NCBI RefSeq assembly: GCF_014467055.1
Contig: NZ_CP060696.1
Location: 1,612,001-1,676,000 of the forward strand
Direction: 5' to 3'
DNA length: 64,000 nucleotides
From: Caproicibacterium amylolyticum
Lineage (GTDB): Bacteria > Bacillota > Clostridia > Oscillospirales > Acutalibacteraceae
The notes beneath the pieces were generated by a model. That model did no database searches. It was not told the origin of the DNA and saw only the letters and a list, made by a program, of their open reading frames with translations. A program made the translations under genes and the position numbers. Of the stretch, positions 35,249-44,899 are shown in pieces. Each line of letters begins with the position of its first letter. The stretch's first letter is position 1.

Positions 35249-35869
35249 TTAGTGCAAGGGCAACACAAGATTCACAATTAAGCCAATAACACCGACTGCA
35301 GCAGCAGCAAGTTCCAGAAGCAGCAATGGACGAATCACGGTAACCTTTTCCGCTTCTTTGGTACGCAAGTCCACAGGCACAAGGTACTCGTCCAGAACCA
35401 CCGCGTCATCCTCTTTCATATGGCGTTCGCCCAAATTGATTTTTTTACCGTTTTCGGGCTGGAGTTCCACATAAAAACGTAAAAATTTGGAATATTTTTT
35501 GGTTCCGACAGCGGGCAGCGCCTGAATCGCTTTGAGAGCGGTATGCGGAATGCGGTGTTCTTTGGGAATCAGCCCGCAGCTGACGCCAATCAAATCCGTT
35601 CCCTCCCTGCGCAGAATCGGGGATGCTAAATGAAAAATGCCGAGTGTCAGCATTGCCGCACCCAGAACATAAAACAGCAGATACAGGTACCAATACGCCC
35701 GTCCCATACTCATTGCTGTAAATGCAGGCGCTAAAAACACCACCGCCAAAATCAGGTTCAGTACTGGCATTAGACGGCTTTCATAAATTGCAGATTGTGT
35801 GTTCTGCCAGCTTTCCTCGCTGTACTCCGGTTCTTCATAGAGGTCGAGAATTTCGAGTTTTTTCTCCAA
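35249..35869 (-). CDS. Hypothetical membrane protein with three hydrophobic spans
   Basis: I read 206 residues from a TTG at 35869, 8 bases after AAAGGA; the longer ATG frame has no RBS. Two adjacent spans (about 31-85, LNLILAVVFLAPAFTAMS and YLYLLFYVLGAAMLTLG) are followed by a soluble region of about 90 residues (GTKKYSKFLRFYVELQ, INLGERHM) and a C-terminal span (LLLLELAAAAVGVIGLIVNL). No family is recognised. Confidence 0.65.
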   Translation of the reverse strand: MEKKLEILDLYEEPEYSEESWQNTQSAIYESRLMPVLNLILAVVFLAPAFTAMSMGRAYWYLYLLFYVLGAAMLTLGIFHLASPILRREGTDLIGVSCGLIPKEHRIPHTALKAIQALPAVGTKKYSKFLRFYVELQPENGKKINLGERHMKEDDAVVLDEYLVPVDLRTKEAEKVTVIRPLLLLELAAAAVGVIGLIVNLVLPLH

Positions 35870-36036
35870 TGTTCTGTTCCTTTCCCGCACAAAAATAGCT
35901 TCCGCTGAAATCATAGCACAAAAAATTCCTGCCGTCAAAAATTCCTGTGTTTGTGTACAATTTCTGAATTTTTGCAAAACGGACTTTTTATTGTTGACAG
36001 TCTGTGCTATTCTTATGAAAAAGGAGGTAATGACAA

Positions 36037-36330
36037 ATGAATCTCAGTGAAGACCTGAAAAAAGTTGTTTTGGCGGGCATTGGTGCCGCCGCGGTTACCT
36101 TTGAAAAAAGCAAGGATATTGTGGACTCTCTGGTGGAACGGGGCGAACTTACTGTTGCACAGGGTAAGGTAATTAATGAAGAATTGAAACGCAAAGCAGC
36201 AGAAAAGGAAGACGCAGACACCGCTGCAAAAACATCGGGCAGCAGCATTTTGGATGAAATTGAAAATCTGACCCCGGAGCAGCGTGCCGCTTTGAAAGCC
36301 AAACTGGAACATCTAGACGCTAACCAATGA
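36037..36330 (+). CDS. Phasin-like helical protein
   Basis: This 97-residue protein reads LSEDLKKVVLAGIGAAAVTF then DIVDSLVERGELTVAQGKVI, matching the small phasin/PhaF-like proteins that precede UbiB-kinase genes in Firmicutes. The C-terminal part is a charged coiled coil. RBS: AAAGGAGG. Its stop overlaps the ATG of the kinase gene (ATGA), so the two are translationally coupled. Confidence 0.82.
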   Translation: MNLSEDLKKVVLAGIGAAAVTFEKSKDIVDSLVERGELTVAQGKVINEELKRKAAEKEDADTAAKTSGSSILDEIENLTPEQRAALKAKLEHLDANQ

Positions 36331-37922
36331 AAGACTCCTCCCCTGCCGGCAGTTCTTCCCGTCTGCGGGAACTGCTCGGCGTTCTGCGCAGGCATGATGT
36401 TCTGCATGGCCTGACACCTGCTTCCCTGCGCAGTATTCTGGAAGAACTTGGCCCCACTTATGTTAAACTCGGGCAGGTCATGTCTATGCGAAGTGACATT
36501 CTTCCGCGTGAATACTGCAAAGAACTGGAAAAGCTGCGGGCAACGGTACAACCGGTTCCTTTTCATGAAATCGAAGAAATGATTCGACAGGAATACGGCA
36601 GCTCTGTTTCTCAGACTTTTTCGGAAATTGATGAAACGCCGCTCGGTTCCGCTTCGATTGCACAGGTTTACCGCGCCGTTTTAAAGGAAGATGGTCAGAA
36701 AGTAGTTGTGAAGGTGCAGCGCCCCGGCATTCACGACACCATGCAACAGGATGTAAAACTAATGCACAAGGCCGTGCGTCTGCTAAACCACATGAGTGCC
36801 GCCGCACACGCTCCGCTTGACTTCAATGCTGTTATAGATGAAATGTGGACTGTGGCGCAGCAGGAAATGAACTTTTTGCAGGAAGCAGAACACATGCAGG
36901 AATTCGTCCGGCTGAATCAGGACATTGCCTACGTAACCTGCCCGAAAGTCAACCGCCACCTGACAACAGAACGTATCTTGGTAATGGAATGTATTGACGG
37001 CATTCCGATAGATGACACCAAGCGGCTGACAGAACTTGGCTACGATATGGATGAAATCGGCACCAAACTGGTAGAAAATTTTTCCAAGCAGGTTTTGGAC
37101 GATGCCTTTTTTCATGCCGACCCCCACCCTGGCAACATCCGGATCAGCGGCGGAAAAATCGTTTTTCTGGACTTCGGCATGGTCGGACGCATCTCCCGCC
37201 ACGACCAGCAACTGTTCCGAAGCATGTTTCAGGCGGTTGCCGAACATGATGTTCACATGCTGGAGGAAGGGCTGCTGACCATCGGTACTGCACACCGGCA
37301 CATTGACCATTCCCGGCTTTATGACGCACTGGATGAGCTGCTGCGCAAATACGGTGACGCCAGTCTTTCTGAACTTGATCTTGGAAAGATGCTGCAGGAG
37401 ATTTTGCAGCTTGCCACTTCCTTTGACATCTCTATTCCCTCCAGCGTTACCATGCTGGCACGCGGCATTTTAACGCTGGAAGGTGTCATTGCAAAGTGCT
37501 GTCCCAACGTCAGCCTCGTAGATATTATTAAGACCCACCTTGCAGGAGAATTCACCGAACAGTTGGACATTAAAAAAGAGCTGCTGCATACCGGAAAAGC
37601 ATTGTATGGCAGCCTGCGCAGCGGCATCCGCCTGCCGGCGTACCTTGCAAGTGCACTCAAGACCTATTCAAAAGGCCACACAAAACTGAATTTGGAAATT
37701 GTCGGTTCAGAAGAGCCACTGGAAAAATTGGACGGCATGGTCAACAAACTTGTGGTCTGTATCATTGCGGCTTCCCTGCTGCTTGGCTCAAGTATTATCT
37801 GCAGCACCAACATGAAGCCGCAGGTACTGGGTTTACCTGTACTTGGTTTGGCAGGATTTTTCATTGCATTCATTTTGTGTCTTATTCTGGTGATTTCGAT
37901 TTACCGCAAAACAAAACGATAA
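36327..37922 (+). CDS. UbiB/AarF/ABC1-family atypical kinase
   Basis: This 531-residue protein has the UbiB marks: KxGQ motif (LGPTYVKLGQVMSMRSDILP, about residues 31-50), Ala-rich nucleotide loop (PLGSASIAQVYRA), ion-pair Lys in KVVVKVQRPG, catalytic HADPHPGNI and metal-binding FLDFGMVG. Two C-terminal membrane spans (about 465-485, 500-525) anchor it. The family supports quinone/lipid metabolism, but its role in anaerobic Firmicutes is not settled. It is coupled to the phasin-like gene. Confidence 0.92.
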   Translation: MKDSSPAGSSSRLRELLGVLRRHDVLHGLTPASLRSILEELGPTYVKLGQVMSMRSDILPREYCKELEKLRATVQPVPFHEIEEMIRQEYGSSVSQTFSEIDETPLGSASIAQVYRAVLKEDGQKVVVKVQRPGIHDTMQQDVKLMHKAVRLLNHMSAAAHAPLDFNAVIDEMWTVAQQEMNFLQEAEHMQEFVRLNQDIAYVTCPKVNRHLTTERILVMECIDGIPIDDTKRLTELGYDMDEIGTKLVENFSKQVLDDAFFHADPHPGNIRISGGKIVFLDFGMVGRISRHDQQLFRSMFQAVAEHDVHMLEEGLLTIGTAHRHIDHSRLYDALDELLRKYGDASLSELDLGKMLQEILQLATSFDISIPSSVTMLARGILTLEGVIAKCCPNVSLVDIIKTHLAGEFTEQLDIKKELLHTGKALYGSLRSGIRLPAYLASALKTYSKGHTKLNLEIVGSEEPLEKLDGMVNKLVVCIIAASLLLGSSIICSTNMKPQVLGLPVLGLAGFFIAFILCLILVISIYRKTKR

Positions 37923-37954
37923 AGGCCATCCGCTTTCGGATGGCCTTTTCTTAT
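37922..37954. terminator. Bidirectional terminator
   Basis: AAAGGCCATCCG and CGGATGGCCTTT around CTTT, with Ts on the plus side. It serves the kinase gene and the convergent dCMP deaminase gene. Confidence 0.85.
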
Positions 37955-37967
37955 GCAGCAGCGCCGT

Positions 37968-38456
37968 TTATTCATGTGTGTAATTCAGTATGATTTCCGT
38001 TTTTTCCGGTTTGAGCCGCCGCAGTACGACCCCGGCACTTTTCAGCATTCGTTTACTGGCAAGCGTTGCCGGCTCGTTTGCGTACTTGTCTGAAAGATAG
38101 ACCACTTCCTGAATGCCTGACTGAATAATTGCCTTTGCGCACTCGTTGCAGGGAAACAAGTCCACATATATGGAGGCTCCCGCAAGGGACTTGCCGCCGG
38201 AATTGAGAATTGCGTTCAATTCCGCATGCACCACAAAGGGATATTTCGTCTGGGCCGCTTCCCCTTCCCGTTCCCATGGGTATTCGTCATCGGAACATCC
38301 CACAGGCAGGCCATTGTAGCCTGTGGAAAGAATAATGTGCTGCTGATTCACAATGCAGGCGCCCACCTGTGTATGCGGGTCTTTGCTGCGCATTGCTGCC
38401 AACAGCGCAACCCCCATAAAATATTCATCCCATGAAATATAATCCTGCTTTTTCAA
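37968..38456 (-). CDS. Deoxycytidylate (dCMP) deaminase
   Basis: This 162-residue zinc enzyme has VHAELNAIL (zinc His and catalytic Glu) and PCNECAKAII (two zinc Cys), plus MGVALLAAMRSKDPHTQVGA at the N-terminus. It makes dUMP for thymidylate synthesis. I prefer the TTG at 38456 because the GTG three codons upstream overlaps the GGAGTGG RBS. Confidence 0.9.
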   Translation of the reverse strand: MKKQDYISWDEYFMGVALLAAMRSKDPHTQVGACIVNQQHIILSTGYNGLPVGCSDDEYPWEREGEAAQTKYPFVVHAELNAILNSGGKSLAGASIYVDLFPCNECAKAIIQSGIQEVVYLSDKYANEPATLASKRMLKSAGVVLRRLKPEKTEIILNYTHE

Positions 38457-38540
38457 GAAAACCACTCCGTTCTTACAGTATATACAAATTTATTATAGCA
38501 GAAAGCTGCCCAAAGGAAAAGCAAAAGCTTGCGCAATACG

Positions 38541-38576
38541 CAAAAATACCGTCAATCAGGGAAACTGAATTGGCGG
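38541..38576 (-). terminator. Terminator of metY
   Basis: CCGCCAAT and ATTGACGG pair with one mismatch; on the minus strand the stem runs into TATTTTTG, just after the metY stop. Confidence 0.6.
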
Positions 38577-38584
38577 CAGTTTTT

Positions 38585-39868
38585 TTATGCATTCACTTTA
38601 TCAAGAGCCTGATTAATATCCGCTAAAATATCATCCGGATTTTCAATGCCAACAGACATCCGAATCATATCTGCTCCAATGCCGGCTTCCGCCAGCTGCT
38701 CATCAGTCAGCTGGCGGTGTGTGGTGCTGGCAGGATGCAGCACACTGGTACGCAGGTCAGCCACATGAATCACCATAGAGGCAAGCTGCAAAGACTCCAT
38801 AAACTTTGCAGCAGCAGCGCGGCCGCCCTTTACGCCAAAGGAAATAACGCCGCAGGAACCGTGCGGCAGATACTTCTGGGCCAGTTTGTAATACGGGCTG
38901 CTCTTAAGCCCCGGATAGTTGACCCAGCTGACACGTGCATCCTGCTCCAGGAATTCTGCAACTTTCTGTGCATTGGAGCAGTGACGCTCCATGCGCAGTG
39001 CCAGCGTTTCCAAACCGAGATTCAGCAGAAACGCATTTTCCGGTGCAGGCTGACAGCCAATATCGCGCAGCAGATGTACGCGGGCTTTTGTAATATAGGC
39101 GGCTTTGCCGAAACGTTCTGTGTAAACCATACCATGGTAGGATTCATCCGGCTCAGTCAGCATGGGGAATTTGCCGTTTGTCCAATTAAAATTGCCGCTG
39201 TCCACAATGGCACCGCCAATTTGTACAGCGTGACCATCCATATATTTGGTGGTAGAGTGTACAACAACATCAGCCCCAAATTGGAATGGTTTACAGTTGA
39301 TTGGCGTTGGAAACGTATTGTCCACAATCAGCGGCACACCATGTGCGTGGGCAACCTTTGCATAGAGTTCAATGTCCGTAACCACCAATGCCGGGTTCGC
39401 AAGTGTTTCGCAGTAAACAACGCGGGTGTTCGGCTTCATGGCAGCTTCCAGCTGCTCCTCTGTAACATCCGGCGGAACAAACGTAAAGTCAATGCCCATG
39501 TCCCGCATGGTTTTATTAAAGAGGTTAAAAGCACCGCCGTAAATCGCGCTGCAGCTGACAACATGGTCGCCTGCCTTGCAAATGTTCAGCACTGCAAGAA
39601 AAATTGCCGCCATGCCAGATGAGGTGGCAACACAGCCAACGCCGCCCTCCAGCGCTGCAATCTTCTTCTCCACTGCGTCTACGGTTGGATTCGCAATACG
39701 GGAATAAAAATAGCCGTCGTCCTCCAAATTAAACAGGCGGCCCATTTCCTCCGCACTGTTGTAGCGAAATGTAGTACTCTGCACGATAGGCAGTACACGG
39801 GGTTCGCCGCTTTTCGGCGAATACCCGGCATGGATACACAGCGTATCCGGCCGATAAGAATGATCCAT
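38585..39868 (-). CDS. metY: O-acetylhomoserine sulfhydrylase (MetY type)
   Basis: This 427-residue PLP enzyme of the Cys/Met-metabolism class reads DTLCIHAGYSPKSGEPRVLP at the start, SSGMAAIFLAVLNI, DNTFPTPINCKPFQFGADVV, then the PLP-lysine motif VVHSTTKYMDGH (about residue 210) and VADLRTSVLHPASTTHRQL. It forms homocysteine from O-acetylhomoserine and sulfide. The start is the ATG at 39868 with AAGGAAG upstream; upstream in-frame codons overlap the next gene. I see no SAM riboswitch in the short leader. Confidence 0.93.
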   Translation of the reverse strand: MDHSYRPDTLCIHAGYSPKSGEPRVLPIVQSTTFRYNSAEEMGRLFNLEDDGYFYSRIANPTVDAVEKKIAALEGGVGCVATSSGMAAIFLAVLNICKAGDHVVSCSAIYGGAFNLFNKTMRDMGIDFTFVPPDVTEEQLEAAMKPNTRVVYCETLANPALVVTDIELYAKVAHAHGVPLIVDNTFPTPINCKPFQFGADVVVHSTTKYMDGHAVQIGGAIVDSGNFNWTNGKFPMLTEPDESYHGMVYTERFGKAAYITKARVHLLRDIGCQPAPENAFLLNLGLETLALRMERHCSNAQKVAEFLEQDARVSWVNYPGLKSSPYYKLAQKYLPHGSCGVISFGVKGGRAAAAKFMESLQLASMVIHVADLRTSVLHPASTTHRQLTDEQLAEAGIGADMIRMSVGIENPDDILADINQALDKVNA

Positions 39869-39933
39869 TTTATACACTTCCTTATTCTTATACAAATCCA
39901 TTTCTGGATTGCAATCAATGCATGGCTTTTGCT

Positions 39934-40425
39934 CTAAGCAAACAAGCCCTTGATCCACCCGGCGATCGCGTCGCTTGCAAAAACGACTACTGCAACCACC
40001 ACAATAAACAGTACCACCGAAAAAGCACGCCAGAAAATTCGCTTTCTGCGGGGCATCACCTCAAAGGTTTCCCCCTTAACGCGGTAAGTCTGCGGCTTCT
40101 GCTCCTCTGGCGGCTGCGCATCCGGCGCGGCCTCTGTGTTTGGCTCCGGGAAAACGACTTTGCGCACGTTTTCTGCCTCTTCATATCGACAGCATGGCAC
40201 ATAAAAATTGTAGACTCTGCGGCTTGCTTCTCCAGCGGAAACCGCCGCACGCTTCTCATAAGGAATACCGCCGTCCTGCAGCAGTCCCTCCATCATATCC
40301 GCCTTGGCTTCGTCCGCTGTGGCAAGGCGAGCCGGGTTCTCTGCCTTTGGCTCTGTCAGTTTACGATTGCCACAAACCGGACATTCACTTTCGCAAAGCA
40401 CATGGCATTTGGAACAGTACAGCAT
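39934..40425 (-). CDS. Zinc-ribbon membrane protein (DUF2007-like)
   Basis: This 163-residue protein starts MLYCSKCHVLCESECPVCGN, giving two CXXC/CXXXC knuckles of a zinc ribbon. A region follows that resembles signal-transducing DUF2007 domains (ADMMEGLLQDGGIPYEKRAA, RVYNFYVPCCRYEEAENVRK), then one C-terminal span (AFSVVLFIVVVAVVVFA). The start is the ATG at 40425 after GGGGGAATGTT. The function is unknown; a cytosolic ribbon tethered to the membrane is likely. Confidence 0.7.
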   Translation of the reverse strand: MLYCSKCHVLCESECPVCGNRKLTEPKAENPARLATADEAKADMMEGLLQDGGIPYEKRAAVSAGEASRRVYNFYVPCCRYEEAENVRKVVFPEPNTEAAPDAQPPEEQKPQTYRVKGETFEVMPRRKRIFWRAFSVVLFIVVVAVVVFASDAIAGWIKGLFA

Positions 40426-40636
40426 AACATTCCCCCATTTTTGCTTTCCCGCACATCTTAAGCATTTTCTATAATTATACGATACTTTACAGCGCTTCAC
40501 AAGGGTAAAGAACGAATTTTCGGATACAGCAGTTCGGTGCAAAAGTATATTCAGTGTGTTTAATTCCATATATTGACATAATTAGTTCTGCGAAGTATAC
40601 TGAATATTAATCAAATTTGCTGATTTGGAGGTTACC

Positions 40637-41302
40637 ATGAATTTAAGAAAGCATTTGGTTATCTTCTGTCTGGCCGTTTTCGTGCCGCTCGCTGCAGGAT
40701 GCAGTGCACAAAGCGCTTCTTCTGCTGGAGGTAGAACTTCTGTCAAAAACGAAGTTTCGTCCGACCCAACTTCCAGTGCGGTTTCTACCGTACAATCATC
40801 TACAACCAACTCGGCTGTTTCTGCAGTTGCTGGAAGTGTACAGTCAGCCGCACCCGGGAACGACAAGCAGCAGAAAGCTGCCCTTACACAGGTTATCACG
40901 GCGCTGTTTAATGGACCGAATCCTGCCTACCTCACCAATGGTACGGTACTGGGCGCAGGTGTTTCAAAAGCGACACCAAGCACTGCCAGCACACCGCAGA
41001 CTGCTTTACAAACTTTCTTTACACAGGACGCCTATGACACTTTCCATGCAAACTACCTTTCGCTGTACCACGGTTTTGCACAGGATTCCGGGCAAACCAT
41101 GCAGGCAAAAAACAGCGAAATCAAAATACAGAAAACGGACAGCGGCTATTCCTTTACCGCACCAGTTTCTTACGGCAAAGCGGGCAAACAGAAACAGGCT
41201 GCTGTAACCGGAACTGCACAGTTTAATACAGCTGGTCTGCTTTGTTTCTTCACCGTTACGAATGACAGCGGTCTGATAAAAGCTCTGCAAACAAATTCAT
41301 AG
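40637..41302 (+). CDS. Lipoprotein of unknown function
   Basis: This 221-residue protein has signal MNLRKHLVIFCLAVFVPL, lipobox LAAGC, a Ser/Thr-rich linker of about 65 residues and a C-terminal globular part (AALTQVITALFNGPNPAYLT, FTQDAYDTFHANYLSLYHGF). The start is ATG at 40637 with GGAGG 5 bases upstream; an ATG 12 bases earlier overlaps the RBS. The C-terminal part resembles DUF5105-like folds, but I cannot name it. Confidence 0.75.
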   Translation: MNLRKHLVIFCLAVFVPLAAGCSAQSASSAGGRTSVKNEVSSDPTSSAVSTVQSSTTNSAVSAVAGSVQSAAPGNDKQQKAALTQVITALFNGPNPAYLTNGTVLGAGVSKATPSTASTPQTALQTFFTQDAYDTFHANYLSLYHGFAQDSGQTMQAKNSEIKIQKTDSGYSFTAPVSYGKAGKQKQAAVTGTAQFNTAGLLCFFTVTNDSGLIKALQTNS

Positions 41303-41305
41303 TAT

Positions 41306-41358
41306 AAAAACGGCGTTTCCCATGGTATTCATGTACCATAGAAAAGCGCCGTTTTTAT
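41306..41358. terminator. Bidirectional terminator
   Basis: AAAAACGGCG and CGCCGTTTTT enclose a second inner stem (CATGGTA/TACCAT). It lies between the lipoprotein gene and the convergent amine oxidase gene. Confidence 0.8.
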
Positions 41359-41364
41359 TACTCG

Positions 41365-43083
41365 TTACTCCGTAAAAGGATGCAGCAACGTCTGGTAAGC
41401 CGCCTCATTTGCCGCCAGCATGCCGCTCTGCAGTGCCCCCTGCATCCAGCCGGGCTGGGTAGAAATATCTGCGCCTGCAAACAGCACCCGCCCATCATAC
41501 TCTGGCTGGGCCGCGGCAGAAGAAAGGCTGACTTTCTGTCCGGGGCTGTAACAGGCAAATGCGCCATAAAAGCCCGCCGCATCCGACCAAAGCAGCGTTT
41601 TGCTTTGCAGGACAATGTCATCCAATTCCTTATCCGACAAGCCACAGGTCGCTTCAACCTGCCGTTTGATTAGTTCCAGCCGCTGCGAAGATTCTATACT
41701 TCCAAGTGTAACTGCATCCTGCCCCAAACTGGAAGCTGCTGTCAGCACGGCCGTGTTCAGCTGCACATTCTCCGCATAAGCAGGGTAAGCCGGGAACACA
41801 ATTTCCTGTATTGGCAAATCCGTTACGGAACGTCCGCCAAAAATACCTCTTTCTTTCCAAAATGGTTTGCTGCAAAGGAACAGTGTCCGCTGTGCGGTCA
41901 TATACCGCAGTTCCCGAATCGCCTGCATTTTTTCCGGACTAAAAGCCGGATTCAACTTAACACCTCGCAGTGCGCAAAATGGCACCGTGCAAATCACACA
42001 GTCAAACTCCTCTTCCGTAGTTTCTTCCGTTCCCTCCTGCCGGCAAATCAAGCGCACCGTTTTCGGCTTGCTGCCGTCAATTTGAGTAACGGACACACCC
42101 TGCTGAAAACGCACGCTGCCTACTACATCAATCCCCAATTTGCGATACTCAGGCGGTGTCTGGGACAGCAGCGACTGATAAAATGCATCTGCCAGCTTGC
42201 TGGAGCCACCCTCAATTTGATACATACAGGCATCCGCTTCAATATACTTTCGGCTCCAATCGTAGCTGCAGTCGTTTAGTGCTGCATTGCGCAGTGACAA
42301 AACAGAAAGCAGTTCTGTTCCACCGTTGCTCATGCGGTTCTTTTCTAAAATCTGGCGAACCGTCATTCCATAATACTGCCGGATGGTATCGCAGTACTGC
42401 CGCTTAATCTGCAGAATCTCCCGGCGCTCTTCCGGCAGTATGCGCAGCAGGTCGTGCCGGATATAGACATCCAGCCAGTTTTCCCACGGCAAATTTTTTT
42501 CACAGGCAGTCAGCTGATACTGCGGGTAAATCCAAGTTTTTACGCCCAATCCGAGAGGATCATTGCGCACCCGAATGCCGCGGTCATAAATATCGCCGCG
42601 CACAGCAGAAAAACAGGGACGTGTGCGCAGGTGAAATAAGTCTATATAATGCCACACAGTCTGGTGCGCTATTGGCACCGCAGAAGCACCAAGTTCCCCG
42701 TAAAGGTTTTGACCTTCATCAAAATAATAAGTGTAAACCCGCCCACCAATACGCTCCCGCTGCTTCTCAAAAATCGTAATGTCAAATCCCAGTTTTCTCA
42801 GTTCAAATGCGGCAGAAAGGCCGGCAAGGCCGGCGCCAACTACGGCAATCCTTTTCCCTTTACACAATGGAGGCACCGATATTTTCGTAATTTGGGTTGG
42901 GGGATTCAGCAAATTTACAATATTCCAAAAATCCTCCGGATGCCCCCCCTCTGTAAGTGCCTGCTGCAGCAGCTGATAACGCTCTGAACTGGTTGGATTC
43001 GGCTGTGCCTCCACTACTGGAATCTCCGCCAATGTACACACCCTCTCCTCTATTCGATGTAAAAGATCCTGTATCATAAGCAT
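41365..43083 (-). CDS. FAD-dependent amine oxidase
   Basis: This 572-residue flavoenzyme has an N-terminal helical part (PTSSERYQLLQQALTEGGHP) before the dinucleotide fold RIAVVGAGLAGLSAAFELRK (about residue 78), the FEKQRERIGGRVYTY arginine loop and the C-terminal FAD motif VLFAGADISTQPGWMQGAL. This matches L-amino-acid/monoamine oxidases, which oxidise amines with O2. The presence of such an enzyme in a presumed anaerobe is notable. The start is uncertain: ATG at 43083 has no clear RBS, while a TTG 54 bases downstream follows GAGGAG. Confidence 0.88.
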   Translation of the reverse strand: MLMIQDLLHRIEERVCTLAEIPVVEAQPNPTSSERYQLLQQALTEGGHPEDFWNIVNLLNPPTQITKISVPPLCKGKRIAVVGAGLAGLSAAFELRKLGFDITIFEKQRERIGGRVYTYYFDEGQNLYGELGASAVPIAHQTVWHYIDLFHLRTRPCFSAVRGDIYDRGIRVRNDPLGLGVKTWIYPQYQLTACEKNLPWENWLDVYIRHDLLRILPEERREILQIKRQYCDTIRQYYGMTVRQILEKNRMSNGGTELLSVLSLRNAALNDCSYDWSRKYIEADACMYQIEGGSSKLADAFYQSLLSQTPPEYRKLGIDVVGSVRFQQGVSVTQIDGSKPKTVRLICRQEGTEETTEEEFDCVICTVPFCALRGVKLNPAFSPEKMQAIRELRYMTAQRTLFLCSKPFWKERGIFGGRSVTDLPIQEIVFPAYPAYAENVQLNTAVLTAASSLGQDAVTLGSIESSQRLELIKRQVEATCGLSDKELDDIVLQSKTLLWSDAAGFYGAFACYSPGQKVSLSSAAAQPEYDGRVLFAGADISTQPGWMQGALQSGMLAANEAAYQTLLHPFTE

Positions 43084-43153
43084 ATCGGCAGACAGGCATT
43101 GGTATGCCTGCCAAATTTTCTAACCGCAGGTTTTATTTGCAGGGGTACAGGCA

Positions 43154-43189
43154 TAAAAAAGGCGGCAGAGTTGTTGCCATTCTGCCGCC
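43154..43189 (-). terminator. Terminator, left over from the dpaB fragment
   Basis: GGCGGCAGA and TCTGCCGCC pair perfectly; on the minus strand TTTTTT follows. It directly follows the dpaB remnant and may now insulate the amine oxidase gene. Confidence 0.75.
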
Positions 43190-43207
43190 CAATATAAGAA
43201 TACAATT

Positions 43208-43385
43208 TAGTTTTTGGTAGAGGCGTCAAAAGAATCAGCTGCATCTGCCTGCCCTCCAGCGCAGTTTCTACTGCCTTGGGCAGCAGCGAAAAAACTGCCA
43301 CCGCAGAAGAAAGCTTCTTTTCAGAATCATCCTACCGAGTAGGTGTAAAGTAAATATGCTTTACGTTCAGCAAGTGACTGATATG
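43208..43385 (-). pseudogene. Dipicolinate synthase subunit B fragment, copy 1
   Basis: The minus frame reads NVKHIYFTP, a TAG, DDSEKK, then FSLLPKAVETALEGRQMQLI. This is the C-terminal part of DpaB/SpoVFB, which makes the spore core compound dipicolinic acid. Compared with copy 2 (52274-52548) the glutamine codon CAG is TAG here, and the normal stop is lost. About 60 residues remain. Confidence 0.75.
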
Positions 43386-43427
43386 TTGCTGATAAAGCTG
43401 CAAAAACTTATAAATCGATTTTCTTTA

Positions 43428-44786
43428 TCACTCTGGAATGCTTTCAAGCATTCCTGCCAACTGATAAAATTTTGTCTGCAGGAATTGCTTGTTCTTTTGC
43501 TGTCCGACTACATTGATATGGTCCGTCTTCTGAATTTTCTCGATGTAATTCCAGGTTCCCTTTTGCGTATTGGGCTTAAACTGATAACTTCCGTCCAACG
43601 CAGTACCATAATTTTCATTGAAAGAATCACTGGAACCGCTATGCGGGTGTATTGCGGAACGAACGCTCACAATGCCGTCATTTTCCCACCATGTATGATC
43701 GATTGTGACATGCCCATAGGCATAGTTCACATAGCGCCCCATATACAGTGAACTATGCAAAAGGATTGGATTCATATTCGCATAAGGAACCTGATAATGC
43801 GGAAAAGTCAGAGAACGATATGTATCAGTGCAAGCAATAGAAAAGTAATAAATGTCCTTTTGTGCTTTGGCATATGCGTTTAGTACCGCAGCACCGTCCG
43901 TATCCAAGTCATAAGCGCTCAGATCCTTTGTCTTAGCCCATAACTTGCTTTTCATCACCTTTTCAAAATAAGAATGGTAGGATTCACCTGGTTCACGCTC
44001 TATCCCCCACTGGCCAAGCTTAAAATCCAAGCCCAGGTTCGTATCGTCAATATTCGCTCCCTGTACTGCGGCAAGCGCTGCAATAAACTGGTGTGTAAGC
44101 GGTTCTATCTTATATTTCTTATTATCAAATTGACTGCCGTCATGCGGTGTGGCGATAGTTGTCACGCTGTCAATCCAGTGCCGACATTTTCCAGAGAAAA
44201 GTGGGCTGATTGTATTCGCTTCTCCTGCAGCCCGTTCATCGGCATCACCGTTTTCAAGGAGCTGCGCAAGCATTCGAATTGTTTCGCCGCCCATACTGTG
44301 GCCTACTAAATGAATTTTTAAATGACTGTCCGTATCATTTAGCTGTGGAAGAACACCTGTAAAAGTGCTTCCGTATCTTGCGTGACCATACTTTCGGGAA
44401 TGTGCCAATCCGTAGTCAACTGTTCCGCCAACAAGGTAGGCATACAGTTCACACGCTCTGTCCCAGTTGCTTGATACCGGCCCGATGGTTGGCGTATATA
44501 CCGTGTACCCCTTTTCCGTCAGCAAATCACGCAAACTGTCAGTTCCGCCCCAATAATTTGAGTGCGCGATTTCCGTATTACCCCACCCAAACAGCCCGTG
44601 AACCAGCACAATCGGATCATGATTGCCTGCTTCGGTACTCAAAGTTCTTGTCCCTGAACTCTTCGTTATTGTAGACAAAACACAGCGTTTCGCCGCCTGC
44701 ACAGGAACCGAAAGCGAAAAACACAAGCCAAACGCAAGTGTTAGCAGTAAACTGACAACTCGTTTCAAACTGCATTTTTTCATCAC
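43428..44786 (-). CDS. Secreted lipase (Staphylococcus/Geobacillus family I.5-I.6)
   Basis: This protein of about 452 residues has a Sec signal (KKCSLKRVVSLLLTLAFGLCFSLSVPVQA). The alpha/beta-hydrolase core has oxyanion loop PIVLVHGLFGWG, nucleophile elbow HLVGHSMGGETIRM, a Zn-site region AHSRKYGHARYG, a later GAAVLNAYAKAQ and catalytic His region VTIDHTWWENDGIVSV. It hydrolyses triacylglycerols or short esters outside the cell. The start is GTG at 44786, 7 bases after GGAGG. Its neighbour, oleate hydratase, would act on the fatty acids released. Confidence 0.9.
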   Translation of the reverse strand: MMKKCSLKRVVSLLLTLAFGLCFSLSVPVQAAKRCVLSTITKSSGTRTLSTEAGNHDPIVLVHGLFGWGNTEIAHSNYWGGTDSLRDLLTEKGYTVYTPTIGPVSSNWDRACELYAYLVGGTVDYGLAHSRKYGHARYGSTFTGVLPQLNDTDSHLKIHLVGHSMGGETIRMLAQLLENGDADERAAGEANTISPLFSGKCRHWIDSVTTIATPHDGSQFDNKKYKIEPLTHQFIAALAAVQGANIDDTNLGLDFKLGQWGIEREPGESYHSYFEKVMKSKLWAKTKDLSAYDLDTDGAAVLNAYAKAQKDIYYFSIACTDTYRSLTFPHYQVPYANMNPILLHSSLYMGRYVNYAYGHVTIDHTWWENDGIVSVRSAIHPHSGSSDSFNENYGTALDGSYQFKPNTQKGTWNYIEKIQKTDHINVVGQQKNKQFLQTKFYQLAGMLESIPE

Positions 44787-44899
44787 CCTAAAACCTCCTG
44801 ATTCATTAATTAATACATAAGACAGCAAAAATGGCTATAGATAAGATTTTTTCAATCCTCTATAGCCAAGATCACATGCATGAAATGGAAAGCCGCTGT